A stretch of DNA of 64,000 nucleotides from Dactylorhiza incarnata (Eukaryota; Streptophyta; Magnoliopsida; Asparagales; Orchidaceae): positions 248,001-312,000 of the forward strand of contig JAWHQI010000001.1 of assembly GCA_033032865.1 (NCBI GenBank), in the 5' to 3' direction. How positions within the stretch are numbered: the stretch's first letter is position 1; each line of letters opens with the position of its first letter. The notes below the pieces were generated by a model. That model saw only the letters and a list, made by a program, of their open reading frames with translations, was not told where the DNA came from and did no database searches. Positions 44,395 through 55,985 of this stretch are shown here, piece by piece. A program made the translations under genes and the position numbers.

Positions 44395-45345
44395 TTTCCT
44401 TTTTGTATTACTTCAGCTTCTTCCCTTTTTTATAAGGTCATGTTGGGACAATTTTTGTAGTACTTCAACTTCATTTTATACTACTTCAATTCAACTTCAT
44501 TTTTGTATCATTTCATCCAATTCTCTATTTCGTTTTGTAATGATGATTATGCATTGGCAGACAAATAGTTAAATTGTTGGGAGCAAGAATCAAAGCTCTG
44601 AAATGAAATAAAAACTCATGTATTTTATGTCTCTAAAAAAATACAGACTCATACCATCAATGCAAGCTCTCAAAATGGATGTTGAAATTTTATGATTTAA
44701 AAAAAATTATGAGCATGCTATATTTGTAGTACTTCAGCTTCTTCCCTTTTTATAAGGTCATACAGGGACAATTTTTTTAGTACTTCAACTTCATTTTGTA
44801 CTACTTCAATTCAGCTTCATTTTTGTATCATTTCATCCAATTCTCTATTTCATTTTTGTAATGATGATTATGCATTGGGAGACAAATGGTTAAATTGTTG
44901 GGTGCAAGAATCAAAGCTCTGAAATGAAATAAAAACTCATGTATTCTCTATGTCTAAAATAACTCATACCATCAATGCAAACTCTCAAAATGGATGTTGA
45001 AATTTTATGACTTTGAATAATTTTTATGAGCTATTTGTAGTACTTCAGCTTCTTCCCTTTTTATAAGGTCATGCTGGGACAATTTTTTTAGTACTTCAAC
45101 TTCATTTTGTACTACTTCAATTCAGAATCAGTTTTGTATCATTTCATCCAATTCTCTATTTCATTTTTGTAATGATGATTATGCATTGGGAGACAAATGG
45201 TTAAATTGTTGGGTGCAAGAATCAAAGCTCTGAAATGAAATAAAAACTCATGTATTCTCTGTGTCTAAAATAATATAAACACATACCATCAATGCAAGCT
45301 CTCAAAATGGATGTTGAAATTTTATGACTTTGAAAAAATTTTATG
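44395..45345 (+). repeat. Three tandem copies of a ~310-bp repeat
   Basis: Copies start near 44395, 44723 and 45035 at TTCAGCTTCTTCCCTTTTTATAAGGTCAT and run through GTATCATTTCATCCAATTCTC, AATGATGATTATGCATTGG and CATACCATCAATGC to ATTTTATGA. The first copy is the most diverged. The last two recur at 48469 and 48781 in the second duplicate. Confidence 0.85.
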
Positions 45346-48300
45346 AGCCTGTATGAAATCTCTATGGGCCTGTATGAAACCATCATTTTTGTAAGGAAAT
45401 TATGATGGGTTTGTATGAAATCTTTATAGTTAAGACACTTTTTAATGGGCCTGTATGAAACCTATCTCCCATTCCAGTTAAGACACTTTTTAATTTTTTG
45501 TCAATACATTCAGTATTGAGCTGAAATTGGTTTTGCTCTTTACTTTACAGCTTTGAATTCATGTGTTTAATTGTGACAATAAAAATTAGTAAATGTAGTG
45601 TTTCCCCCCTATATGTCGTTAAATACTCTTATGCATGTAATGGTGCAGATTTTAGCTTTTCATGGTGGTGACCCTAATAATCTTCATATACTGGTGCTGA
45701 TTTCAGCATTTCATGGTGGTGGGGATCATGAGAGATTAACTTCTCAACAAGTTGTAAGTTGCTAATTTTCAATGACAATTGTTTGAACAAACTATATCAA
45801 ACTCATATTAAGGTCTTAAAATATATCAAAAATGCACATGTACTAGCTTTCTTTCAACAAATAAATTTATATCAAAGGAGTTTTATGATTGTTGTATATT
45901 TGATTCAGCATCCATGCAGCTCGCCTCCTCTCTACAAATTAGTTTAAATTGTTGAAAGATCTGTATGCATGTCAGTTGCATGGTTGTGTTATCAAGTTTA
46001 GCTTTAGACTTATCATCGTTTGGATATGCAAACCATTTAGCTTTAGATTTTCTTAACATCTTTTGGATCTGCACACCATTAGGATTTAAAGGCACAGACT
46101 AACAATTCCTTTTTGATCAACATTCACAATAGTATGAGAGATGGACATACTCAAATTTTGGGAAGAGTGGTCAATTTTTTTATTGTCAGTTATAAATCAC
46201 CAAAATAGAAATCTATATATCAAATAAATTTATATCAAATAAATTTATATCAGTTGATGATGATGTTATCTTCACTGGAAAATGTACCAAAATAGAAATC
46301 TGTAAAAGGTAAGCAATGATAGAGCTACTTTGTCCGGAGTTTATATAACCTTGCAATTTTTTTATCTCAAATATCCAGTTGTTGATCCTCTATTTTTTTC
46401 TTTTCTTTTATATGGTTTCATGCATACTGGGTTTTCTTATTTTATAGTTTCTCATTATCAATTTATTAATGGACTTTTTTTGTTTACAGCTTCAAGTTTG
46501 CAATTCTTTGTGGGGATTTATGGGGTTGCAGATGTTTTTTTAGAGGTATAAAATCAATTAAAGTTTACATTTCTATCTATTTCAGTTGAAGCTTGAAGGC
46601 TAAGACATCTTTAGATTTATTATGTTGTGTTGAAGGAAATATTTGTCAAACACAATATCTACAGATAATACATACATTTTTATATTAAGATGTCAAACTA
46701 TTGACTGTTGTGATAGATCCTTTTTAAAATTAGTTAGACAATGAAATTTATTCATGGTGACCTTAGTTAGAATATTTGAATTTCTATGATTGCATATCTT
46801 TAGAGGGTTCTTAGGAGTCACGCACCTTTCAATGAAATATCCATTTATCATTGAGATGTCCATTTTTCTTTCTACTACGCATGCCAGCTGCATGTTTCAT
46901 ATTCGAGCTTGCTTTGATTGCATGGAGAATTCATGCACCTGGGTGAATCACTTTTTGTTTTGCTCTTGGTGTATTATATGTTTAAAATCTGTCATAGATT
47001 TAAATAAGTAATTCAAATTCTAGTGTAATAAATTATATAATTGATTTTTAGGTTGTGTATCAAAGAAGGCTCTATTCATGTGAATATGCGAAGAGTTATG
47101 TACAAAAATCTAGGTTACCAAGTTATTTTTCTTCTACTGGTTGTTGTTCATTTATTTGAATTATTTTTCTTCTGTTTTTATGTCTATCTTCTTAGTAATT
47201 TGGAAGATGATAGGTTTATGTCCTCTGAAAGCTTGGAAATAATATGTTGTCATTAGTATGGAAGTGTGAAGATGCTGTACATTTAGTTTCTTATAAGGAG
47301 AAATTTCTAGAGGTTTAGGTTGTGGATTGATTGTTGTGAGATACATTACCTGCATTTTTAGATCTTTCATATCCTAAATTACTAGGGGTTCAATTGATTT
47401 TGCAGTGAGATACATTAGATGGCAGTGAGATACATTTGTTGTATTTCAATCACTTGATTTGTTGCTGTTCGTGAATATAATTACTTTTATTTTCATTTTT
47501 CTAGGGGTGCTTTGTGGGTACTAGTTAATTAGTGGATGATTGCTTATAAGGCTGCTTCGTAGTATCGGCCGGTAGAGGGTTGAGCGAAGCAAATAGTTTT
47601 TTTAAAATATATTTTACAGGTACATTAGATATATGTATTGTCTCTTGCACATTATAATACCTATTTCGATGATTGTCCACTGAGATGTGGTTTTAGAGCT
47701 TCTTTAAGTTGCAAAGTTCTTCCTCAATTGAGTTTCAGTTTGTTTTGAATTTTCAGTAATAGTTTTGATACTTTTCAGGATGGTGGAAGTTCTGTTATTC
47801 TCTATTTTGTGGATTTCACGAGTCCAGCCTGCGCCATGACTGCTATGAATGTTGTGGAAGGTATTTTTTTACTACTTATTTTTATATTTTTGTGGTGCTC
47901 AAGGATTTATTTTGTATCACATCTCATTGTTCAAAATTTTCTTTCGGGTGTAGTTGGTTGATTAATCTTTGTTTATGTTGAGATTACAACATGCATGCAA
48001 ATGATAATTATCTTTTAAGTTTCATATTTAAATCCGGTTGAAGACATTAGCTAATGGAAGACGTCTTAAGAGATGAGTTTCCAAATGCAATTCGAGCCAT
48101 ATAATATTATATTATACTTAATAAATTAATTTACATTAAATCTTAACAATGTAGTTCATGAATGTAAGCAGGGTCAATAATTTTTAGAACCTTTGCATTC
48201 AACTCAAAACCATTGGTTGCACGTAGAGGGGCCCAAGATCTATAGTAAGTGCATAATGATGTATGAAAGTAGGAAGAAAATGAGGAGGATCTTCTTCAGT

Positions 48301-48459
48301 GTCGAAGTGGGAACGTTCAGAAAGAGTGAAAAAATGACCAATGGCGCCGCCCCGGACCAATGCCGCTGCCCCCGACCAATGCTGCCCCTCAGACCAATGT
48401 CGAGGCCCCCGACCAATGTCGCCGCTCCCGACCAATGTCGCCTCCCATGACCAATGTCG
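44714..48459 (+). repeat. Tandem duplication, copy 1 (3746 bp)
   Basis: Every landmark recurs 3746 bp downstream (for example 45759/49505, 46330/50076, 48193/51939). Only a handful of single-base differences were noticed, such as C/T near 45477 and 49223 and A/G near 47987 and 51733. The duplication is therefore recent. Frames shared by both copies (46330-46551, 46790-47011 and others) show no domain and are not called. Confidence 0.95.
47779..47860 (+). pseudogene. Captured RRM-type exon, copy 1
   Basis: An 82-bp exon-like segment has an acceptor (TACTTTTCAG) before it and a donor (GTATTTTT) after it. It reads SVILYFVDFTSPACAMTAMN, close to the RNP1/second-helix part of plant RRM proteins (FVDF-SP-CA-TAM-ALQG). 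Neighbouring exons of an RRM gene were not found, so it looks like a captured fragment. Confidence 0.5.
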
Positions 48460-51400
48460 CATGCTATATTTGTAGTACTTCAGCTTCTTCCCTTTTTATA
48501 AGGTCATACAGGGACAATTTTTTTAGTACTTCAACTTCATTTTGTACTACTTCAATTCAGCTTCATTTTTGTATCATTTCATCCAATTCTCTATTTCATT
48601 TTTGTAATGATGATTATGCATTGGGAGACAAATGGTTAAATTGTTGGGTGCAAGAATCAAAGCTCTGAAATGAAATAAAAACTCATGTATTCTCTGTGTC
48701 TAAAATAACTCATACCATCAATGCAAACTCTCAAAATGGATGTTGAAATTTTATGACTTTGAATAATTTTTATGAGCTATTTGTAGTACTTCAGCTTCTT
48801 CCCTTTTTATAAGGTCATGCTGGGACAATTTTTTTAGTACTTCAACTTCATTTTGTACTACTTCAATTCAGAATCAGTTTTGTATCATTTCATCCAATTC
48901 TCTATTTCATTTTTGTAATGATGATTATGCATTGGGAGACAAATGGTTAAATTGTTGGGTGCAAGAATCAAAGCTCTGAAATGAAATAAAAACTCATGTA
49001 TTCTCTGTGTCTAAAATAATATAAACACATACCATCAATGCAAGCTCTCAAAATGGATGTTGAAATTTTATGACTTTGAAAAAATTTTATGAGCCTGTAT
49101 GAAATCTCTATGGGCCTGTATGAAACCATCATTTTTGTAAGGAAATTATGATGGGTTTGTATGAAATCTTTATAGTTAAGACACTTTTTAATGGGCCTGT
49201 ATGAAACCTATCTCCTATTCCAGTTAAGACACTTTTTAATTTTTTGTCAATACATTCAGTATTGAGCTGAAATTGGTTTTGCTCTTTACTTTACAGCTTT
49301 GAATTCATGTGTTTAATTGTGACAATAAAAATTAGTAAATGTAGTGTTTCCCCCCTATATGTCGTTAAATACTCTTATGCATGTAATGGTGCAGATTTTA
49401 GCTTTTCATGGTGGTGACCCTAATAATCTTCATATACTGGTGCTGATTTCAGCATTTCATGGTGGTGGGGATCATGAGAGATTAACTTCTCAACAAGTTG
49501 TAAGTTGCTAATTTTCAATGACAATTGTTTGAACAAACTATATCAAACTCATATTAAGGTCTTAAAATATATCAAAAATGCACATGTACTAGCTTTCTTT
49601 CAACAAATAAATTTATATCAAAGGAGTTTTATGATTGTTGTATATTTGATTCAGCATCCATGCAGCTCGCCTCCTCTCTACAAATTAGTTTAAATTGTTG
49701 AAAGATCTGTATGCATGTCAGTTGCATGGTTGTGTTATCAAGTTTAGCTTTAGACTTATCATCGTTTGGATATGCAAACCATTTAGCTTTAGATTTTCTT
49801 AACATCTTTTGGATCTGCACACCATTAGGATTTAAAGGCACAGACTAACAATTCCTTTTTGATCAACATTCACAATAGTATGAGAGATGGACATACTCAA
49901 ATTTTGGGAAGAGTGGTCAATTTTTTTATTGTCAGTTATAAATCACCAAAATAGAAATCTATATATCAAATAAATTTATATCAAATAAATTTATATCAGT
50001 TGATGATGATGTTATCTTCACTGGAAAATGTACCAAAATAGAAATCTGTAAAAGGTAAGCAATGATAGAGCTACTTTGTCCGGAGTTTATATAACCTTGC
50101 AATTTTTTTATCTCAAATATCCAGTTGTTGATCCTCTATTTTTTTCTTTTCTTTTATATGGTTTCATGCATACTGGGTTTTCTTATTTTATAGTTTCTCA
50201 TTATCAATTTATTAATGGACTTTTTTTGTTTACAGCTTCAAGTTTGCAATTCTTTGTGGGGATTTATGGGGTTGCAGATGTTTTTTTAGAGGTATAAAAT
50301 CAATTAAAGTTTACATTTCTATCTATTTCAGTTGAAGCTTGAAGGCTAAGACATCTTTAGATTTATTATGTTGTGTTGAAGGAAATATTTGTCAAACACA
50401 ATATCTACAGATAATACATACATTTTTATATTAAGATGTCAAACTATTGACTGTTGTGATAGATCCTTTTTAAAATTAGTTAGACAATGAAATTTATTCA
50501 TGGTGACCTTAGTTAGAATATTTGAATTTCTATGATTGCATATCTTTAGAGGGTTCTTAGGAGTCACGCACCTTTCAATGAAATATCCATTTATCATTGA
50601 GATGTCCATTTTTCTTTCTACTACGCATGCCAGCTGCATGTTTCATATTCGAGCTTGCTTTGATTGCATGGAGAATTCATGCACCTGGGTGAATCACTTT
50701 TTGTTTTGCTCTTGGTGTATTATATGTTTAAAATCTGTCATAGATTTAAATAAGTAATTCAAATTCTAGTGTAATAAATTATATAATTGATTTTTAGGTT
50801 GTGTATCAAAGAAGGCTCTATTCATGTGAATATGTGAAGAGTTATGTACAAAAATCTAGGTTACCAAGTTATTTTTCTTCTACTGGTTGTTGTTCATTTA
50901 TTTGAATTATTTTTCTTCTGTTTTTATGTCTATCTTCTTAGTAATTTGGAAGATGATAGGTTTATGTCCTCTGAAAGCTTGGAAATAATATGTTGTCATT
51001 AGTATGGAAGTGTGAAGATGCTGTACATTTAGTTTCTTATAAGGAGAAATTTCTAGAGGTTTAGGTTGTGGATTGATTGTTGTGAGATACATTACCTGCA
51101 TTTTTAGATCTTTCATATCCTAAATTACTAGGGGTTCAATTGATTTTGCAGTGAGATACATTAGATGGCAGTGAGATACATTTGTTGTATTTCAATCACT
51201 TGATTTGTTGCTGTTCGTGAATATAATTACTTTTATTTTCATTTTTCTAGGGGTGCTTTGTGGGTACTAGTTAATTAGTGGATGATTGCTTATAAGGCTG
51301 CTTCGTAGTATCGGCCGGTAGAGGGTTGAGCGAAGCAAATAGTTTTTTTAAAATATATTTTACAGGTACATTAGATATATGTATTGTCTCTTGCACATTA

Positions 51401-52205
51401 TAATACCTATTTCGATGATTGTCCACTGAGATGTGGTTTTAGAGCTTCTTTAAGTTGCAAAGTTCTTCCTCAATTGAGTTTCAGTTTGTTTTGAATTTTC
51501 AGTAATAGTTTTGATACTTTTCAGGATGGTGGAAGTTCTGTTATTCTCTATTTTGTGGATTTCACGAGTCCAGCCTGCGCCATGACTGCTATGAATGTTG
51601 TGGAAGGTATTTTTTTACTACTTATTTTTATATTTTTGTGGTGCTCAAGGATTTATTTTGTATCACATCTCATTGTTCAAAATTTTCTTTCGGGTGTAGT
51701 TGGTTGATTAATCTTTGTTTATGTTGAGATTACAGCATGCATGCAAATGATAATTATCTTTTAAGTTTCATATTTAAATCCGGTTGAAGACATTAGCTAA
51801 TGGAAGACGTCTTAAGAGATGAGTTTCCAAATGCAATTCGAGCCATATAATATTATATTATACTTAATAAATTAATTTACATTAAATCTTAACAATGTAG
51901 TTCATGAATGTAAGCAGGGTCAATAATTTTTAGAACCTTTGCATTCAACTCAAAACCATTGGTTGCACGTAGAGGGGCCCAAGATCTATAGTAAGTGCAT
52001 AATGATGTATGAAAGTAGGAAGAAAATGAGGAGGATCTTCTTCAGTGTCGAAGTGGGAACGTTCAGAAAGAGTGAAAAAATGACCAATGGCGCCGCCCCG
52101 GACCAATGCCGCTGCCCCCGACCAATGCTGCCCCTCAGACCAATGTCGAGGCCCCCGACCAATGTCGCCGCTCCCGACCAATGTCGCCTCCCATGACCAA
52201 TGTCG
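48460..52205 (+). repeat. Tandem duplication, copy 2 (3746 bp)
   Basis: This is the second copy of 44714-48459. The junction at 48459/48460 joins the minisatellite word CCAATGTCGC to ATGCTATATTTGTAG. Beyond 52205 the minisatellite goes on, so copy 1 carries only its first ~120 bp. Confidence 0.95.
51525..51606 (+). pseudogene. Captured RRM-type exon, copy 2
   Basis: This is the exact counterpart of 47779-47860 in the second duplicate, with both splice signals kept. Confidence 0.5.
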
Positions 52206-52468
52206 CCGCCCACGATTAATATCGCCGCCCACGACCAATGTCGCTGCCATGACCAATGTCTCCCCCCACGACCAATGTCTCCCCCCACGACCAAAGTCGC
52301 CTGCCCCAACCAATGTCGCCGCCCACGATCAATGTCGTCGCCTCGACCAATGTTGCCGCCCGACCAATATCGTGGCCCCAACAAATGTCGTCGCCCCGAC
52401 CAATCTTGCCGCCCGACCAATATCGTCGCCCCGACAAATGTCGCCACCCCGACCAATGTCGTCGCCCC
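52084..52468 (+). repeat. Minisatellite of ~15-18 bp, (CGACCAATGTCGCCGCCC)n
   Basis: About two dozen degenerate copies of CGACCAATGTCGCCGCC with varying linkers. A short version (48338-48459) ends copy 1 of the duplication. It stops immediately before the Helitron 3' hairpin. All frames on both strands are nearly stop-free, which explains frames such as 52087-52512 and 52456-51986. Confidence 0.9.
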
Positions 52469-52497
52469 GCATGGGGTCCCCCGTGCACGACTGCTCG

Positions 52498-53016
52498 TAT
52501 ATATATATATAAAGGATATATCTTTATACTTATACTCTGACTTCTCTTTGAATAGGTCACGACACAGAAGTATAACTGTCAGGCTGCATGTGTTGACTAT
52601 TAGTTAGAGCACAAATAAAGCTTTGACTTAGAAGCAAATGCACATTGAGATGTAGTAGAGAAGATAATATCTCAATGTATGATTATGCTCTGAGTTGTGT
52701 AAAACTTGAACTCAATGTAGCACAGATAATCTTTGATAGCTTATAGTCAAAGTACAAAGTACAACTTCTCAGAGTACGACGACATCTGAATGCATACTTA
52801 TAGACATATGTCGACATCTCTCTTCATTACTTGTCGACGTAAATTGATATTTTCTCAAAGTAAACTCTTTTACTTAGCTTTGCTCCGAGTCCTTGAAAGC
52901 ACAAATTTTTTGCTTGACCTTTTTGAACTTCATAATTAATAACACATGTCAAAGGCATTTTCATACATCACTTTGATAACATGATATATCAAATTGTAAA
53001 GAGGCTTTTCCCAACA
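52498..53016 (-). mobile_element. Copia (SIRE-like) LTR on minus, right part
   Basis: It ends CTTTTCCCAACA at 53016. On - that is the LTR start TGTTGGGAAAAG, followed on plus by ATCTCCCTTTATTT, the complement of a polypurine tract (AAATAAAGGGAGAT). Together with 41690-42693 it forms one LTR opened by the Helitron candidate. The internal part of this Copia element does not continue beyond about 53040. Confidence 0.6.
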
Positions 53017-53169
53017 ATCTCCCTTTATTTGATTGTTTACCCAGAAATCGGCGATCTCCTCCGAGCTAATATTTTCAGGTATTACGGTATGTATGGAGAT
53101 CCGGGCCGATCTCGCTCCTCCGGGGGGGGGGGGGGGGGTCTCATCGAGCCCAGGCGGTCTCACACAGAA

Positions 53170-53935
53170 GGAAGGTCGCCCCTCCTGGACGACCTCGCAG
53201 AGAAGATCGCCCCTCCTGGGCGATCTCCCATGGAGCAGGTCGCCCCTTCCGGGCGACCTCGAGCAAAGGAGGCCGTCCCTCCCGGGCGACCTCGCAGGGA
53301 GGAGATCGCCCCTCCTGGGCGATCTCCCAAGGAGCAAATCGCCCCTTCCGGGCGACCTCGAGCAAAGGAGGCCGCCCCTCCCGGGCGACCTCGCAGGGAG
53401 GAGATCGCCCCTCCTGGGCGATCTCCCAAGGAGCAGGTCACCCCTTCCGGGCGACCTCGAGCAAAGGAGGCCGCCCCTCCCGGGCGACCTCGCAGGGAGG
53501 AGATCGCCCCTCCTGGGCGATCTCCCAAGGAGCAGGTCGCCCCTTCCAGGCGACCTCGAGCAAAGGAGGCCGCCCCTCCCGGGCGACCTCGCAGGGAGGA
53601 GATCGCCCCTCCTGGGTGATCTCCCAAGGAGCAGGCTGCCCCTTCCGAGCGACCTCGAGCAAAGGAGGGCGCCCCTCCCGGGCGACCTCGCAGGGAGGAG
53701 ATCGCCCCTCCTGGGCGATCTCCCAAGGAGCAGGTCGCCCCTTCCGGGCGACCTCGAGCAAAGGAGGCCGCCCCTCCCAGGGGACCTCGCAGGGAGGAGA
53801 TCGCCCCTCCTGGGCGATCTCCCAAGGAGCAGGTCGCCCCTTCCGGGCGACCTCGAGCAGAGCAGGCCACCCCTCCCAGGCGACCTCGCAGGGAGGAGAT
53901 CGCCCCTCCTGGGCAATCTCCTAAGGAGACACCTC
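53170..53935. repeat. 99-bp minisatellite, about 7.5 copies, hairpin-rich
   Basis: CAGGTCGCCCCTTCC-type starts recur at 53236, 53335, 53434, 53533, 53632, 53731 and 53830, exactly 99 bp apart. Each unit holds three short inverted words: ATCGCCC-ctcct-GGGCGAT, GTCGCCC-cttcc-GGGCGAC, and CGCCCCTCCCGGGCGAC. As 99 is divisible by 3 and the word lacks stops, long frames exist on both strands (53033-54085 plus, 53916-52936 minus). Neither is called as protein. Confidence 0.95.
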
Positions 53936-54347
53936 GCAGAGGAGACCGCCCATCCTGGGCGATCTCCTAAGGAGACATCTTGTAGAGGAGAGATCGCCCC
54001 TCCTGGGCGATCTCGCAGGGAGATCTCCCCTCCTGGGCGATCTCGCTCCAGAGGGTCTCGGTCCTATACTGATTCTGTTTTGTGATCTGTTCAGGTGATG
54101 CAGGTCCAGACGATCTCAGTAGGTCCAGACGATCTCGACAATCTCAGCGGTCTCAGCAGCAGGTCCAGACGATCTCAGCAGGACCAAACGATCTCGACGA
54201 TCTCAGCGGTCTCAGCAACAGGTCCAGATGATCTCAGCAGGTCCAGAAGATCTCGACGATCTCAGCGGTCTCAGCAGCTGTCTCAGGCGATCTCAGCAGT
54301 TCCGGGCAGCCCATTATCTTTCAGATCTGCCCGTTCGGGCAGGCCCC

Positions 54348-54366
54348 CGCGCCTATAAATAGAGGG
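54348..54366 (+). promoter_or_regulatory. TATA box of the LTR
   Basis: CCTATAAATAGAGG is a strong plant TATA context directly after the minisatellite. Transcription would start about 30 bp downstream. Confidence 0.6.
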
Positions 54367-55025
54367 GTAGGGGTGCCAGTTGGAGGACTTTGGGAGAGCT
54401 TCCAGTTCCAGCCAGTGGTTAGGGCGGTCTCAATTTTGAGTGACCGCCGAGACCGCCCGTCACCCTTTCCGGAGACCTCTCCGTCTCCCTCCAGGCCCCT
54501 TTTTTCTTCAAGTCTTATGCTGTTTCTTTCATACTTTTCTATTATATTTTTAGCTGTAATTCAAGCTTCATATCAATAAAATTGTCCATCCTTCAGCTCA
54601 AAGTAACCAGCCACCCAACAGTTTCACCCCCCACCCTTCAGCTTGAGCGATTGTGGAATTGGTACATTTTTGGTGCCAACATTGATATATCTGGTTTTAC
54701 ATGGTAAGTGATTTCAAAAATAAAAAGATCACATGCTTTTAGATGAGTACATGAATTAAACATAATGAATAGATAGGGAAGAGAATCTATGCACCCCCAT
54801 TTTATTCCTTAAAATATCACCATTATGAAGTTTTTACATATGATTAGAGAAAGGAGAAAACATATAAGAGGAGAGAGAGAGAGAAATGACAACTTTACTT
54901 GTGTTTTTTTTTCATAAAGGCATTCAGGGTCGTGATGAGATTTTTCTGAGCTTTTTTAATGTAATCATAATACATTTTCTTTGCCTTTTCTGGCTCTTTT
55001 TGAACCATTATGCAGACATACAGTC

Positions 55026-55577
55026 ATTTTTCAAAATCATTCTTAGCATTCCAGTGTGTTGCATTAATGGTATATGTTTTCTCAATAATTCTTGCTGCCA
55101 ACGCATTTACATATTCAATTTGTTTCCCAAAAGAGACTGATCTTAAAACTTCTGGCTCAGGGGCAATCAATGCTTCAAAATTTTTAAACATAGTGGAGGA
55201 TTCATGAGCTTTTACAAATTTAATAGGTGAAGGAGGTAAAGATTGTCCTTTTGGTCCTTTTTGTCTCTTTATATAAGAAGCATATACATTTGAATCAGCA
55301 CCCAGACTCCGATTCTTATCTCTCTGAGTAGCTTTTACAGCAATTGCACCTGAATTCTTTGACTTGTAGGCTTCTAGATAAACAATTTGCTTGGAATCTG
55401 AATTTCTACTTCCCTTGATTTGCCTCCCTGAAGCCGAGAGATAAACTTTGTCCTCTTGTTTAGAATTTCTTGTTCATAAGCCTCAGTTTCAGCATGTCTA
55501 TCATCCTTAATTCTTTTTAGAGTCTCTTCTAGAGTTGGATCAGCATAAGGTGTAGAGGAGAGTTCCGATGTATCCAT
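55026..55577 (-). pseudogene. Unrecognised coding remnant on minus
   Basis: The frame 55577-55374 (MDTSELSSTPYADP, EETLKRIKDDRHAETEAYEQ) shifts near 55400 into a second, start-less frame open to about 55026 (VYLEAYKSKNSGAIAVKATQ, SYIKRQKGPKGQSLPPSP, FGKQIEYVNALAARIIEK). About 180 codons of normal composition on one strand make chance unlikely. The hydrophilic Lys/Glu-rich start suggests a retroelement gag-like or similar structural protein, but no family was recognised. Confidence 0.4.
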
Positions 55578-55637
55578 AATAATATTTGCATAGGGATTAT
55601 GAGCATTATGGGACTTCTCCTTGTATGCTTTTATATA

Positions 55638-55985
55638 TGTTGAAAATATCTAGTTGCTACCTAAATCATCTAGAGGGGGGGGGGGGGGGGGTGAATAAGT
55701 GACTTATATGACTTTTATGCGGAATTAAAAACTTTAAGAAAAAGAACAAAGAAATCAAAAGAGCACACACAAACACAAGGATTTATTGTGGTTCCCCGGA
55801 ATGGATACGTCCACTTTTCCTCCTCACCTATCTAGCACTCCCGGCTAGACTATGCTACTTCACTAATCTCAGATTGAAACAATCTTACAACTCAGAGTTA
55901 GCAACTCCTACAAGTTCGGAGAACAATCTCTCCTACAAACTCAGAGAACAAATTCTCCTACAAAAACTCAGAGAACAAACTCATA
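55638..55985 (-). mobile_element. Copia (SIRE-like) LTR fragment on minus
   Basis: It begins TGTTGAAAATATC and contains CTAGAGGGGG...GTGAATAAGTG, the inverse of CACCCCCCTCTAGGTG in the plus LTR at 59050. It goes on with GGATTTATTGTGGTTCCCC and the ACAACTCAGAG/ACAAACTCAGAGAAC words. It stops at 55985, where plus-strand internal sequence begins. The G-run at 55674-55690 is 17 nt. Confidence 0.65.

Larger units (their letters stand above)
42694..52497 (+). mobile_element. Helitron candidate, non-autonomous, ~9.8 kb
   Basis: The 5' end reads A|TCTTTATTATATAAGGGAAG, like the TC-initial 5' ends of plant Helitrons. The 3' end has a GC-rich hairpin GCATGGGGTCCCCCGTGC (52469-52486), then ACGACTG and CTCG|T at 52494-52497. 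Helitrons end hairpin-CTRR and insert between A and T, with no duplication. Here the last motif is CTCG, one base off CTRR. No Rep/helicase frame was found. On both sides lies what looks like one Copia LTR on -. The inside holds non-coding sequence, a captured RRM-like exon and a 3746-bp tandem duplication. Confidence 0.55.
53090..54666 (+). mobile_element. LTR with a minisatellite in its upstream (U3-like) half
   Basis: Promoter-like GCGCCTATAAATAGAGGGG (54348-54366), a downstream leader, AATAAAATTG near 54575 and an end at GGTACA (54666), followed by TTTTTGGTGCCAAC (possible degenerate primer site), read as U3-R-U5 of an LTR. The segment upstream of the TATA box consists of the 99-bp repeat and of GATCTCAGCGGTCTCAGCAG words (54095-54300). 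The left end is uncertain; TGTATGGAGATCC at 53090 is a candidate. No second LTR was found. Confidence 0.5.

Noticed and set aside
46330..47256. Small proteins encoded in both copies of the 3746-bp duplication
   Set aside because: Identity between copies reflects recent duplication, not selection; the frames are AT-rich, without domains.
47540..47595. Helitron 3' end at the GCTTCG...CGAAGC hairpin
   Set aside because: It is followed by AAATAGT without CTRR, occurs in both duplicate copies, and the hairpin at 52469 with CTCG|T fits better.
53170..53935. CRISPR array
   Set aside because: The units are contiguous 99-bp repeats without unique spacers, in a plant nuclear context.
52936..54085. 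Long protein genes on both strands (326 and 350 codons)
   Set aside because: They are by-products of a stop-free, in-frame minisatellite. No start context, domain or splice structure supports them.
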